Positions 36,225 to 44,952 of a stretch of DNA of 64,000 nt are shown piece after piece. A program made the translations under genes and the position numbers. The notes beneath the pieces were generated by a model, which made no database searches, was not told where the DNA came from, and saw nothing but the letters and a program-made list of their open reading frames with translations. Origin of the DNA: Gammaproteobacteria bacterium (GTDB lineage: Bacteria; Pseudomonadota; Gammaproteobacteria; Pseudomonadales; Azotimanducaceae); assembly GCA_009841635.1 (NCBI GenBank), contig VXLJ01000025.1:56563-120562 (forward strand), in the 5' to 3' direction. Positions within the stretch are counted from its first letter, which is position 1. Every line of letters starts with the position of its first letter.

Positions 36225-36839
36225 GTGGCGCACCTAGCTCAGAAAATTGCCTCCATCTGGTGTCAGGTACTCGGGTATTTGAAGCCAGTAGATGGCATTC
36301 CGCCACTGTTCGCGCGACTATATCTCGCGCCGGTGATGCTCCAAGCGGGTTACACCAAGTTCGTTGGATTTGACAACACCGCATCTTGGTTCGAGAGCAT
36401 GGGTTTCCCATTACCCGTATTGAGTGTGTTTCTCGTTGCGCTTGCTGAGTTCGCCGGCGGCATTCTGTTGGTTTTGGGCTGGCTAACGCGCCTCGTTTGC
36501 ATTCCTTTGATGATTGCGATGCTAGTCGCTGCGTTTGCCGTTCACGGCGAAAACGGCTGGCTAACCCTATCGGATGGCAACAGCTGGCTTGCCAATGAGC
36601 GCGTCATAGAAGCACAGGAGAAAAAGCAGGAAATCCGCCGAATCATGCGCGAACATGGTGATTACCGCTGGTTAACTAGCAGTGGCAGCATGACGATTTT
36701 GAACAATGGCATGCAGTTAGCAATCACCTATTTCTTGTTCTTGCTGGTTTTGCTCTTTACAGGTGGCGGTCGCTATACGAGTCTTGACTATTGGCTCGGA
36801 AATTGGCTGCGCCCAAAGGTTGGCGTGCCGAGTGACTAG
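36225..36839 (+). CDS. DoxX family membrane protein
   Basis: 204 residues with four hydrophobic segments typical of DoxX (FARLYLAPVMLQAGYTKF; LSVFLVALAEFAGGILLVLG; LVCIPLMIAMLVAAFAVH; MQLAITYFLFLLVLLFTGGG) and a polar insert of about 55 residues between TM3 and TM4 that is longer than in short DoxX proteins. Role in the family is unclear (quinone/oxidative contexts). GTG 36225 is preferred because AGGAGG lies 7 bp ahead; an upstream GTG at 36201 has no such site. Coupled to the next gene. Confidence 0.9.
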   Translation: MAHLAQKIASIWCQVLGYLKPVDGIPPLFARLYLAPVMLQAGYTKFVGFDNTASWFESMGFPLPVLSVFLVALAEFAGGILLVLGWLTRLVCIPLMIAMLVAAFAVHGENGWLTLSDGNSWLANERVIEAQEKKQEIRRIMREHGDYRWLTSSGSMTILNNGMQLAITYFLFLLVLLFTGGGRYTSLDYWLGNWLRPKVGVPSD

Positions 36840-37260
36840 CTCTCAAAATAAGACTGTCGCGAATAAAGGTGACGTTGAAGCCTACCTAAACAGCGTCCAA
36901 AACGACGTCAAACGTCGCGATTCTTTCGAGTTGCTCTCATTAATGACGGAAATCACCGGGAACCCAGCGGTGATGTGGGGGACATCCTTGGTTGGTTTTG
37001 GGACCTACCACTACAAATATGCAAGCGGGCGCGAGGGTGATTTCTTCCTTACCGGTTTTGCGCCGCGTAAGCAATCGCTAACCGTGTACATCATGCCTGG
37101 TTTTTCCGATTACCAAGATTTATTAGAAAAACTGGGCAAGCACAAACACAGCAAATCTTGCCTTTACATTAACAAACTCGATGATATCGATAAATCAGTT
37201 CTCAAACGACTCATCAAAAAGAGCGTAAAAGACATGAAATCGATGTACGAAACAGACTAA
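36832..37260 (+). CDS. DUF1801 domain protein
   Basis: 142 residues of the YdhG-like/DUF1801 type: VEAYLNSVQNDVKRRDSFEL, VMWGTSLVGFGTYHYKYASG and a beta strand pair ending in LTVYIMPGF, then DLLEKLGKHKHSKSCLYINK. Fold is YdhG/DUF1801; function unknown. GTG 36832 lies inside the end of the doxX gene, so the pair is translated together. A hairpin with a T-run about 90 bp downstream may end the message. Confidence 0.88.
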   Translation: MTSSQNKTVANKGDVEAYLNSVQNDVKRRDSFELLSLMTEITGNPAVMWGTSLVGFGTYHYKYASGREGDFFLTGFAPRKQSLTVYIMPGFSDYQDLLEKLGKHKHSKSCLYINKLDDIDKSVLKRLIKKSVKDMKSMYETD

Positions 37261-37351
37261 ATCAGCTTTCGCTCGCCTATACACCTCATTGGCGAAGCGC
37301 AGCTACATGACTCGGCAACTCAGTCCCGGTAGAAGACGCTTGTAAGGCATA

Positions 37352-37375
37352 TGGACAAATTTGTCCACGCGTTTT
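37352..37375 (+). terminator. palindrome followed by T-run after DUF1801
   Basis: Perfect 16-bp palindrome TGGACAAATTTGTCCA (37352-37367), then CGCG and TTTTT. It could form a 6-bp stem with an AATT loop, ending the DUF1801 message. The T-run is offset by 4 nt, so a dimeric regulator site in the nhaA/DUF1801 junction is an alternative. Confidence 0.45.
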
Positions 37376-37383
37376 TCATGAAG

Positions 37384-38565
37384 TTAGTGCAGTGTCTGCT
37401 TCTTAGGCAAAGCCAAACTCAAACAAATCGTTGCTGCTACAGCGGATGCTAACGAACCAAGCAAAATACCAAGTTTGTCGGCTACCCAATACGTTCCGTC
37501 GCCGTGTTCAAAGGCCAAACTAGCAATAAACAGGCTCATCGTGAAGCCAATTCCACAGGCGAATGCGGTGCCGATCAATTGAGGCCACGTAATTTCCTCG
37601 GGCAGTTCAACCCAACGCACCAGCACGGCGAAACCAACTAAACTGAGAATCCCAATGGGATTTCCAAGAAAGAGTCCGAGCGCAATACCTACAGTCACGG
37701 GATCAACAAAATCCGTGAAGCTCAACCCCGCGAACGAAATTCCGGCGTTCGCGAACGCGAACGCAGGAAGCACAATAAACGCCACGGGTGTATGTAAATC
37801 TCTCTCCAATCGCTTGAGTGGCGACTGCCCTGTTTGACCATTCATAGGGATAGTGAATGCAATCAATACGCCGGCAAGCGTAGCGTGCACGCCAGACTTA
37901 AGCAACGCGATCCAAACCACGACGCCAATGAACGCATATAGTGCTAGGTTTACGACACCGCGACGATTAAAGAGCAACGCGATGCCTAAGCCTACTAAGG
38001 CAACTACCAACATGCTTATGGACAAATCTGTCGTATAGAAAACCGCGATAATCAAAATCGCGGCGAGGTCGTCAAAGATTGCTAGCGCAAGCAAGAAAGC
38101 CTTAAGCGAAACCGGCACGCGCGCGCCAAATGCGCTAAGCAAAGCTAGCGCGAAAGCGATGTCCGTGGCTGCGGGAATCGCCCATCCATCCATTGCTTGG
38201 GTATTCGACCAATTCAACACGACATAGATCGTCGCTGGCGCTAAGATACCGCCCGTTGCGCCAATGGCAGGCAAAGCGATTCGGTCGATAGATGAAAGTT
38301 CTCCTTCGCATATCTCACGCTTAATCTCTAAGCCTATGAGAAAGAAGAAAACCGCCATCAAACCGTCGTTGATCCACAGAAGAAGGGGTTTATCGATGCC
38401 CGTCTCACCAATGGTGATGGCGACTGGCGTAGCTAGCAGCAGCTCGTAAGTCGACAACAACGGCGAATTTGCCGCAATCATGGCTAGCGCAGTGGCGACA
38501 AGAAGTAGTATGCCGCCAGCTGACTCGAGTCGTATAAAGCTGTGCAACGCGACAGAAAGGCTCAT
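37384..38565 (-). CDS. nhaA: Na+/H+ antiporter NhaA
   Basis: 393 residues, about 12 membrane segments. Exchanges Na+ or Li+ for protons and regulates cytosolic pH. The essential Asp pair is in LAIFDDLAAILIIAVFYT; ESAGGILLLVATALAMIAANSP, GLMAVFFFLIGLEIKRE and ACGIGFTMSLFIASLAF are strongly conserved. Complete length. The gene is convergent with DUF1801, and no nhaR-like regulator is next to it. Confidence 0.96.
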   Translation of the reverse strand: MSLSVALHSFIRLESAGGILLLVATALAMIAANSPLLSTYELLLATPVAITIGETGIDKPLLLWINDGLMAVFFFLIGLEIKREICEGELSSIDRIALPAIGATGGILAPATIYVVLNWSNTQAMDGWAIPAATDIAFALALLSAFGARVPVSLKAFLLALAIFDDLAAILIIAVFYTTDLSISMLVVALVGLGIALLFNRRGVVNLALYAFIGVVVWIALLKSGVHATLAGVLIAFTIPMNGQTGQSPLKRLERDLHTPVAFIVLPAFAFANAGISFAGLSFTDFVDPVTVGIALGLFLGNPIGILSLVGFAVLVRWVELPEEITWPQLIGTAFACGIGFTMSLFIASLAFEHGDGTYWVADKLGILLGSLASAVAATICLSLALPKKQTLH

Positions 38566-38831
38566 ATTGTTTGTTTTTGATTCCAGGGATGACGCTTTGA
38601 AATGACTAGCAGAGAGGACACGATTCGGCTTAAATAGTTTCCGCCTCTTCGAGACGAGAAGGCCGCGACATTGCCCCGCTATGTAGGTTCTAAGCTAAAG
38701 GAGTCGACAACGAATCTGAACATGACCAGCGGAAGGCCGCCACACTCATTCACGTTCGAATATTCTTCAGCGCACCAATACTAATACGCGGCGACATCGG
38801 GACGTCCAGACATCTGAAGTTGAGTTGAACC

Positions 38832-39269
38832 ATGAAGCTGGTTAACGATCCATTGCTATTCATTCGCGAGCAAGCACGAGCCATGTTCCCCAGTGGGAAA
38901 GCGTCCGGCTCGGTGCTCATGTCGAACATCGCATTTGGCGCAGCGGCACTCGGTGCCGGACACGTTGAAATATGCAACAAAGACAACTGGTGGTTTGCGG
39001 CAAGTGAAACCAATTGGCTAACCAAGGGCCTACCTGACGATACTCAACCTAAAGAGCTTTTTCATTCACCCTTGAAATTCTCGACGCTTGGGCCAAATAG
39101 CTACCGTCCCGAACTGTATGTTGGTCTGTTCGCAGAGGACATCTACCTAGACCTGGCCGGACAATGTATCAAAATCCAAGGTAACGTGCCGCACCCTCAG
39201 CCACATATCGACACCGTCCCACCGTGGTGTGTGTACGTGCTGGCGTGCTCCGTGGGGAATTCAGCATGA
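38832..39269 (+). CDS. hypothetical protein, unrecognised
   Basis: 145 residues, no recognised family. It has no signal peptide. The middle (IAFGAAALGAGHVEICNKDNWWFAASETNWLTKG) mixes a hydrophobic Gly/Ala stretch with Trp-rich segments; the end is Pro/Trp-rich (PHPQPHIDTVPPWCVYVLAC) with paired Cys. Coding use resembles the neighbours. It stands alone between nhaA and the fourth PhyH gene, with about 265 bp of unassigned DNA before it. Confidence 0.6.
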   Translation: MKLVNDPLLFIREQARAMFPSGKASGSVLMSNIAFGAAALGAGHVEICNKDNWWFAASETNWLTKGLPDDTQPKELFHSPLKFSTLGPNSYRPELYVGLFAEDIYLDLAGQCIKIQGNVPHPQPHIDTVPPWCVYVLACSVGNSA

Positions 39270-39360
39270 CGAATCACGAACCGTTTGCATGGACCCGGCG
39301 GAGCCGCCTGCTTAAGTTGCACTAAACTATGAGCTCGCTATGCATGCGAGGCGATCCAAG

Positions 39361-40725
39361 ATGAAATCTCAAAACAGCGATACGCCAATTCCACCGCCTC
39401 GCGACCCAGAACTGGCGTTCAGCACGAAGACGTCAGCTGTTCACTTACCACTCGCGCTAACCCCTGACAAAGACCCACCTGGAGCAGATAGTCTTGGCTT
39501 GACGAGTGACGAAATCACGCAATTTCGTGAACAAGGTTACGTCATTAAAAGGGGTCTCATTAACCCCAATCTATTCAAACCATTTCTAGATCTGTGGTGG
39601 CTGCAACCACCCGCACAGGCAGCAAAGTTGGATCCGGGTAAGCCGCAGACGTGGGTTTCGCCGGGTCGACACTGGCCAAAGGAAAACCGTTATTCGCTCG
39701 CTGCTAACTGGATGGGAGATAGCCCTTGGCCCGGGTTAGATGTAGAGCGGGTCGGCGCGAATCAAGGCGAGCGGATTGGGCGTCTACCCCATAAACTGAC
39801 ACGTGATATCGGCAACGATGTTTGGCGCTGGCATGGCATTGGTCATGACCCTGCTTTCGTAAGGGTGACTTCGGCGCATCCCAATGTGTTGTACATGATT
39901 GAAGCGCTATTAGGCGGCCCGATCAAATTGCCATGTCGAAATCGAGGGCTTTATGCTGTCTTCCCTCGCCTACCCGATGATCCAGCCACGAAGCTTGGAC
40001 CACACATGGATCAGAGCTTGACCGAAATGCAAGTGGTCACGTACTTAGAAGACGTAGAACCGCGCTCCGGTGGTTTCACAATCTTCCCCTCCTCGCCGCA
40101 ACGACTCTATCCGACTTCGCAACAGGCATACAACTGGGTGGCGGGTGAAACGTCTGAAGCAGCTATGGATCGCATTAAAACTGAGGTGCAGCCAATTGAG
40201 TTTTGCGGCAAGGCAGGAGATGTGATCTTCTGTCATGGTTGGGTTGTGCACTCAGCTGGAATTCACGAAGGCGAGCGAATACGCAAAGCCGTCGTGCAAG
40301 ATTTCAATCGCAGCAGAAAACGTGGCCACATGCGCTGGACTGCCGCTGGCAAGCATGGTGCTGAGCGCATCAATTGTGGCATGGATGGCGTTTTTCGAAT
40401 GCCAATGGACAGCGACGATGACCCGGCTGACGGTATGCGAGAAGTGACCAACCAATGGATCATGGACTCAAACGAATTCGTGCTCTCGCGGCGTCCCGTT
40501 TACGCCGACATATTTGAAGAGTGGAATCTTGGCGAAAGGTCAGTAACTGGTGACGTCATCGCCGAACCGCCATGGTGGCAAAAGTACGACTTGCCGATGC
40601 TACCGACAGGTTCGGTACCACGAGGAGGTGGGGGTGTGCCGGCTGTGCCGTTAGAGAACATCGCGTCTTATGAAGGCGATGGCATCTGGCGAGTTAAATC
40701 GCGCGCAAATGACTGGATGAACTAA
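39361..40725 (+). CDS. phytanoyl-CoA dioxygenase (PhyH)-like protein, long form
   Basis: 454 residues from ATG 39361 (an in-frame ATG at 39340 is also possible; GAGG lies about 9 bp ahead of 39361). Fe(II)/2-oxoglutarate residues: His-x-Asp in LGPHMDQSL near 213, distal His in FCHGWVVHSAGIHEGERIRK near 305 with the Arg nearby. A Pro-rich N-terminal segment and a C-terminal stretch of about 100 residues extend the usual 280-residue domain. Substrate unknown. The Fur-regulated receptor gene lies 244 bp downstream on the same strand. Confidence 0.85.
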   Translation: MKSQNSDTPIPPPRDPELAFSTKTSAVHLPLALTPDKDPPGADSLGLTSDEITQFREQGYVIKRGLINPNLFKPFLDLWWLQPPAQAAKLDPGKPQTWVSPGRHWPKENRYSLAANWMGDSPWPGLDVERVGANQGERIGRLPHKLTRDIGNDVWRWHGIGHDPAFVRVTSAHPNVLYMIEALLGGPIKLPCRNRGLYAVFPRLPDDPATKLGPHMDQSLTEMQVVTYLEDVEPRSGGFTIFPSSPQRLYPTSQQAYNWVAGETSEAAMDRIKTEVQPIEFCGKAGDVIFCHGWVVHSAGIHEGERIRKAVVQDFNRSRKRGHMRWTAAGKHGAERINCGMDGVFRMPMDSDDDPADGMREVTNQWIMDSNEFVLSRRPVYADIFEEWNLGERSVTGDVIAEPPWWQKYDLPMLPTGSVPRGGGGVPAVPLENIASYEGDGIWRVKSRANDWMN

Positions 40726-40969
40726 CCACATTCAGCTCGTTCGACTTCAGCTTTTCTCCGCTTGGCACGAAAGTCCCAGGGCGTCTGAATACACCCGACA
40801 ATAAACACCCCATACGCAGGTTTGTGACTGTCAATCTCATCCCAGCTAATACGATTCGTGCTCAGGTGAATCGATACGAGTGATTAGACCTAGCTAAGCA
40901 GGAAACTCATATTGATTTGATATTGATAATCATTATCATTTATATTGAGTTTCTAGAACACATTCAAAA
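40726..40969. other. intergenic region before the TonB-dependent receptor
   Basis: Contains an inverted repeat CGATTC...GAATCG (about 40852-40873) of unknown meaning, and the promoter and Fur box listed separately. No coding frame of note. Confidence 0.4.
40917..40946 (+). promoter_or_regulatory. sigma70-like promoter overlapped by a Fur box
   Basis: The 19 nt at 40919-40937, gatattgataatcattatc, match the Fur consensus GATAATGATAATCATTATC at 18 of 19 positions. A -35 TTGATA (40917-40922) and -10 TATATT (40941-40946), spaced 18 bp, lie around it, so bound Fur would cover the promoter. Target is the receptor gene starting at 40970. Confidence 0.88.
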
Positions 40970-43165
40970 ATGCTTGACGATTTCCGTTCCGCAACTTTGC
41001 ATTTGGTTGCAGCGTTCGCGATAGGCTTAGCTAGTTCACACTGTATCGCCGAAACGGAAGCTAACGAAGAAGACCCCAAAACCAAGGACCGAATCGAGCA
41101 GGTGCTCGTCATTGGGAATAGTGAATCGATAGCTGGTTCACATGACAGCATCCAAACCGATGAACTAGACCAGTTTGATTACTCTGACCTGCATCAGGTT
41201 CTAGCCGTGGTACCCGGCGTGTATGTCAAAGAAGAAGATGGCTATGGTCTTCGGCCGAACATCGGCATACGAGGTGCCGCAGCGAACCGAAGCTCGAAAG
41301 TCACGCTTATGGAAGACGGTGTGCTAGTTGCACCGGCACCCTACTCCGCACCATCCGCCTATTACGTCCCTAATATCAGCCGAATGAGCGGTGTTGAAGT
41401 GCTTAAAGGTCCCGCCGCAATTCAGACTGGACCACATACGATCGGTGGCGCGGTCAATTTGTTAACGCGTGAAGTCCCAAATGAATCATTGCAAGAAATT
41501 GACGTCAGTTACGGTTCGAATGCCTTCTACAAAGTCCAGGGTGCATTTGGCGGACCACTCGGCGATTCCAATGTGAATGTGCTGCTAGAAGGACTAAGTT
41601 ACGGTACAGAAGGATTCAAAGAGCTTGACACTGGTGAGGACACGGGCTTTCATCGAAATGACATTTGTCTCAAATTGCGCTGGCAACCCACCAACGATGA
41701 CAACCAACAACTGACGGTGAAGTTTGCATTCGCAGATGAAGACTCCCATGAAACTTACCTCGGGTTAACAGACGCCGACTTTCGTGCACACCCTACGCGC
41801 CGCTATAGTGCATCAAAACTTGCCAGGTTCAACTCTGACCACTACAACATTCATGTCAATTACGGTGTCGCAGTTGAAAACGTTTTATTCAATTTCAAAG
41901 CCTACGTAAACCGCTTCGAACGAGACTGGAACAAACTCGGCAGTTTTTTCAAAGGTGCTTCATTACAGGCCATTCTTACTAACCCGCTCGAGTTTCCTCA
42001 AGAGTATGCCCTACTCGTCGGCACGGTCGATTCGATGCCAATCGATTCCCAAACATTCAAAGTTACCGGCGCTGATCGCACCTTTGATTCCAATGGGGTA
42101 CAAGGTACAGCAACAGTGACAGCCGATTGGGGTGCCGCCCAACACTTACTCACCATAGCTATTCGCCTACATCGAGATACCGTACGACGAAACAGTCGAC
42201 CACGTGGTTACTTGATGACCGGAGGCGATCTCGTTTGGGATGGTGTTGAGCGATCGCTATCGGGATGGCGGCGTGCGCGGAGCGACGCAAATGCCATTTA
42301 CATAGCGGACGAAATCAGTTGGGGCGATTTCAGTTTCAACGCAGGCGTTCGCGTGGAATCAATCGATGGCGAATACAACGATCTGCTCAAACAGAGTAAC
42401 CGCGAGAACGATCAATCAGTGGTGTCACCTGGTGGTGGTTTGGTTTGGCAAGTAAACGACACGCTTGCCCTGTTGGCAGGCGTATATAAAGGATTTTCCC
42501 CGGCCGGCCCTGGTGCAACTGATATTGACCCTGAGCGCAGCCTCAATTTTGAAGCTGGTCTACGGCTAGACCAACCAAATCTACAACTGGAAGCACTGAG
42601 GTTTCAAAGTAACTACGACAATTTGCTGGGTCGCTGTCGAGTCAGCGATGTGAGATGCGAGGTTGGCCAGTCGTTCAATGGTGGCGAAGTGGATATTTCG
42701 GGATTGGAGTTCAGCGCAAATAGTTGGCACGACTTAGTGAATGGTCTGCGAATTGAATCGGGTTTGACGTACACGTATACGCAATCTGCGTTTTTAACGA
42801 GCTTCCTATCGAGTTTTTCTCAATGGGGATCGGTGGAAGAAAACGATGATTTGCCGTATCTACCCAAACATCGAGCGCAGCTTCATCTAGGGCTTTCACA
42901 CGGTGCATGGGAAATAGATCTTGCGTTAAGGCAACAAGCAGCCATGCGGGAAGAACCAGGCAACGGACCCGTTGAACAAGGCTTGCATGCAGATAGTGTT
43001 TCGACCGTGGATGTAACTACGAGCTGGCAAATTCGTGAACAAACTTTAGTGCAGCTGATCTTGGGCAATCTTCTAAACGAACAAGCCATCGTTGCCCATC
43101 GTCCGTTAGGAGCTCGACCTAACAGGCCACGCTGGTTCAGCTTGCGAGTTCGAAATCGTTTTTAA
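40970..43165 (+). CDS. TonB-dependent outer-membrane receptor (FecA-like)
   Basis: 731 residues: signal peptide (about 1-27), plug domain (IEQVLVIGNSES as TonB box region; RPNIGIRGAAANRSSKVTLM; RMSGVEVLKGPAAIQTGP; IGGAVNLLT) and a 22-strand barrel ending in Phe (SLRVRNRF). FecA-type receptors import ferric citrate or other siderophores, or related ligands. A near-perfect Fur site lies directly upstream, so it is iron-repressed. No TonB, ExbB/D, permease or FecIR-type signalling genes are nearby, and there is no N-terminal signalling extension. Confidence 0.94.
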   Translation: MLDDFRSATLHLVAAFAIGLASSHCIAETEANEEDPKTKDRIEQVLVIGNSESIAGSHDSIQTDELDQFDYSDLHQVLAVVPGVYVKEEDGYGLRPNIGIRGAAANRSSKVTLMEDGVLVAPAPYSAPSAYYVPNISRMSGVEVLKGPAAIQTGPHTIGGAVNLLTREVPNESLQEIDVSYGSNAFYKVQGAFGGPLGDSNVNVLLEGLSYGTEGFKELDTGEDTGFHRNDICLKLRWQPTNDDNQQLTVKFAFADEDSHETYLGLTDADFRAHPTRRYSASKLARFNSDHYNIHVNYGVAVENVLFNFKAYVNRFERDWNKLGSFFKGASLQAILTNPLEFPQEYALLVGTVDSMPIDSQTFKVTGADRTFDSNGVQGTATVTADWGAAQHLLTIAIRLHRDTVRRNSRPRGYLMTGGDLVWDGVERSLSGWRRARSDANAIYIADEISWGDFSFNAGVRVESIDGEYNDLLKQSNRENDQSVVSPGGGLVWQVNDTLALLAGVYKGFSPAGPGATDIDPERSLNFEAGLRLDQPNLQLEALRFQSNYDNLLGRCRVSDVRCEVGQSFNGGEVDISGLEFSANSWHDLVNGLRIESGLTYTYTQSAFLTSFLSSFSQWGSVEENDDLPYLPKHRAQLHLGLSHGAWEIDLALRQQAAMREEPGNGPVEQGLHADSVSTVDVTTSWQIREQTLVQLILGNLLNEQAIVAHRPLGARPNRPRWFSLRVRNRF

Positions 43166-43171
43166 AACATG

Positions 43172-43196
43172 GTACGGGCTTGCCCGCACTTTTTTA
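43172..43196 (+). terminator. rho-independent terminator after the receptor gene
   Basis: Hairpin GTACGGG-CTTG-CCCGCAC (43172-43189; one A/C mismatch) followed by TTTTTT. It lies between the receptor stop and the convergent ychF stop. Confidence 0.8.
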
Positions 43197-43220
43197 TGGC
43201 TATGCGTTCGCGAGCCGCGA

Positions 43221-44327
43221 TCAGTCCGGCTTGACGTTGAACAAAAAATGCACGACATCACCGTCCGCCACGACGTAATCCTTGCCTTCCGAACGCATCA
43301 AGCCCAGCTTTCGACAACCTGCGTCGCCGCCATTCGCAACAAACGTATCGAAATCTGCAACTTCGGCACGAATGAATCCTCGCTCGAAATCCGTGTGGAT
43401 TTTTCCTGCGGCAGTGGGTGCGGTCGCCCCAATAGGAATAGTCCATGCTCGCACCTCGTCAGGACCAATGGTGAAAAAATGGTGCAAGTTCAGTAGTCGA
43501 TAGCCGGTCCGAACAACCCGCGCTAACCCGGACTCCTTCATATCGGCCATCTCGCGAAATTCCTCTCGTTCTTGTGCCGTGTCTAGTTGCCCAATTTCGG
43601 CTTCCAGTTTTGAACAAACCCGCACGAAAGCAGCGCTCTCCTTGACCGCGACCTCTGCTAGGAATTCCGCTTCGCCACCCCGATGCACCTCGTTCTCACC
43701 AACATTTGCTACGACCATAACTGGTTTCAACGTCAAAAACCGGTAGTCAGAAAGAAATGCGAGCTCATTCGGACCTAGCTTGAGCGACCTCAATGGCTCG
43801 TTGCCATCTAGTGCATTAACACATTTCTGCAGTGCGGCAAGACGTGCCTTGTCATCCCGCGTACCTGCTCGGGCGATGTTTCGCATATGCGCTTCGGCTC
43901 GAACTGCGGTGGCTAAGTCCGCAAGAATGAGTTCCATATTGATAAGCGCAACATCATGACCAGCATCGCGACCGTCCGCCGTTAGATGACTAACGTTCGG
44001 ATCGTCGAAACAGCGTACGACGTGCGCAATGGCGTCGACGTCGCGAATGTGGCTTAAAAACTGATTCCCTAACCCTTCACCTCGAGACGAGCCTTCGACT
44101 AGACCAGCGATGTCCACGAACTCCATGGTGCTTGGAATGACCTTGCTCTTGTTCGTAATCTCGGCGAGTGGCGCAAGTCGCTCATCAGGCACGGGTACCA
44201 CGCCCAAATTGGGCTCGACCGTGCAGAAGGGATAGTTTTCGGCACTTACTGATGCGTTGGTGAGTGCGTTGAATAACGTCGACTTGCCAACGTTTGGCAG
44301 TCCAACGATGCCGCACTTAAATCCCAC
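43221..44327 (-). CDS. ychF: ribosome-associated ATPase YchF/OLA1
   Basis: 368 residues. Obg-family P-loop ATPase linked to translation and stress. G1 GLPNVGKSTLFNALT, G3 DIAGLVEGSSRGEGLGN, and the unusual G4 VVANVGENE (N-x-x-E rather than NKxD, the basis for ATP preference). The C-terminal TGS domain includes LNLHHFFTIGPDEVRAWTI, TAAGKIHTDFERGFIRAEV. Small 8-bp gap to pth. The order prs-rplY-pth-ychF is typical for gammaproteobacteria. Confidence 0.97.
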   Translation of the reverse strand: MGFKCGIVGLPNVGKSTLFNALTNASVSAENYPFCTVEPNLGVVPVPDERLAPLAEITNKSKVIPSTMEFVDIAGLVEGSSRGEGLGNQFLSHIRDVDAIAHVVRCFDDPNVSHLTADGRDAGHDVALINMELILADLATAVRAEAHMRNIARAGTRDDKARLAALQKCVNALDGNEPLRSLKLGPNELAFLSDYRFLTLKPVMVVANVGENEVHRGGEAEFLAEVAVKESAAFVRVCSKLEAEIGQLDTAQEREEFREMADMKESGLARVVRTGYRLLNLHHFFTIGPDEVRAWTIPIGATAPTAAGKIHTDFERGFIRAEVADFDTFVANGGDAGCRKLGLMRSEGKDYVVADGDVVHFLFNVKPD

Positions 44328-44335
44328 GTGAGTGC

Positions 44336-44941
44336 TTACTCGACTTGGTCCGCGTCAGGCACCGAATTTACCTTCGTCATTGCTTTTTGCCAGTGACCGC
44401 TGAACAGCCAACCCAACAACTCGTCATCTAGGTAGGCACTCGCAAGCGAGTTCACTCGAGCTGCCTCCGGCATGGTCACTTGAGTCAGAAAACCGATGAG
44501 TTCATGAGCTGAACCCGGGTGGCCCACGCCAATACGCAAGCGACCAAATTCACGGTCACCACTCATGTGCTGAATCAAGTTTTTTAAACCGTTGTGCCCG
44601 CCAGGTCCGCCACCAAATTTAAGCCGAGTTTGACCGGGTTCGAACGCGACATCGTCATACACGACGAGCATTTCATCCGGATCAATGCGAAAGTAGCGTA
44701 AAAAGGGACCGACCGCTTCGCCGCTGAGATTCATGTACGTCGAGGGCACCAGCATGCGTATATCGTGGCCAAGCAACATGCCACGTCCTACTTCGACACG
44801 CTTGCTCGAATCGTGCTTGAGAGGAATATTGAAGCGTGCCGCAAACTCCCGAAGCCATACGGCACCAATATTGTGTCGAGTCAGTCGATAGGTTTCACCT
44901 GGATTGCCCAGCCCCACCAACAGTCGAATGGGTGTTGCCAA
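44336..44941 (-). CDS. pth: peptidyl-tRNA hydrolase
   Basis: 201 residues. Releases tRNA from dropped-off peptidyl-tRNA. Catalytic His in RLTRHNIGAVWL, Asp in VVYDDVAFEPGQTR, with LVGLGNPGETY and GGPGGHNGLKNLI conserved. Lies 11 bp downstream of rplY and just before ychF on the same strand. Confidence 0.97.
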   Translation of the reverse strand: MATPIRLLVGLGNPGETYRLTRHNIGAVWLREFAARFNIPLKHDSSKRVEVGRGMLLGHDIRMLVPSTYMNLSGEAVGPFLRYFRIDPDEMLVVYDDVAFEPGQTRLKFGGGPGGHNGLKNLIQHMSGDREFGRLRIGVGHPGSAHELIGFLTQVTMPEAARVNSLASAYLDDELLGWLFSGHWQKAMTKVNSVPDADQVE

Positions 44942-44952
44942 AGCAAGGGACG

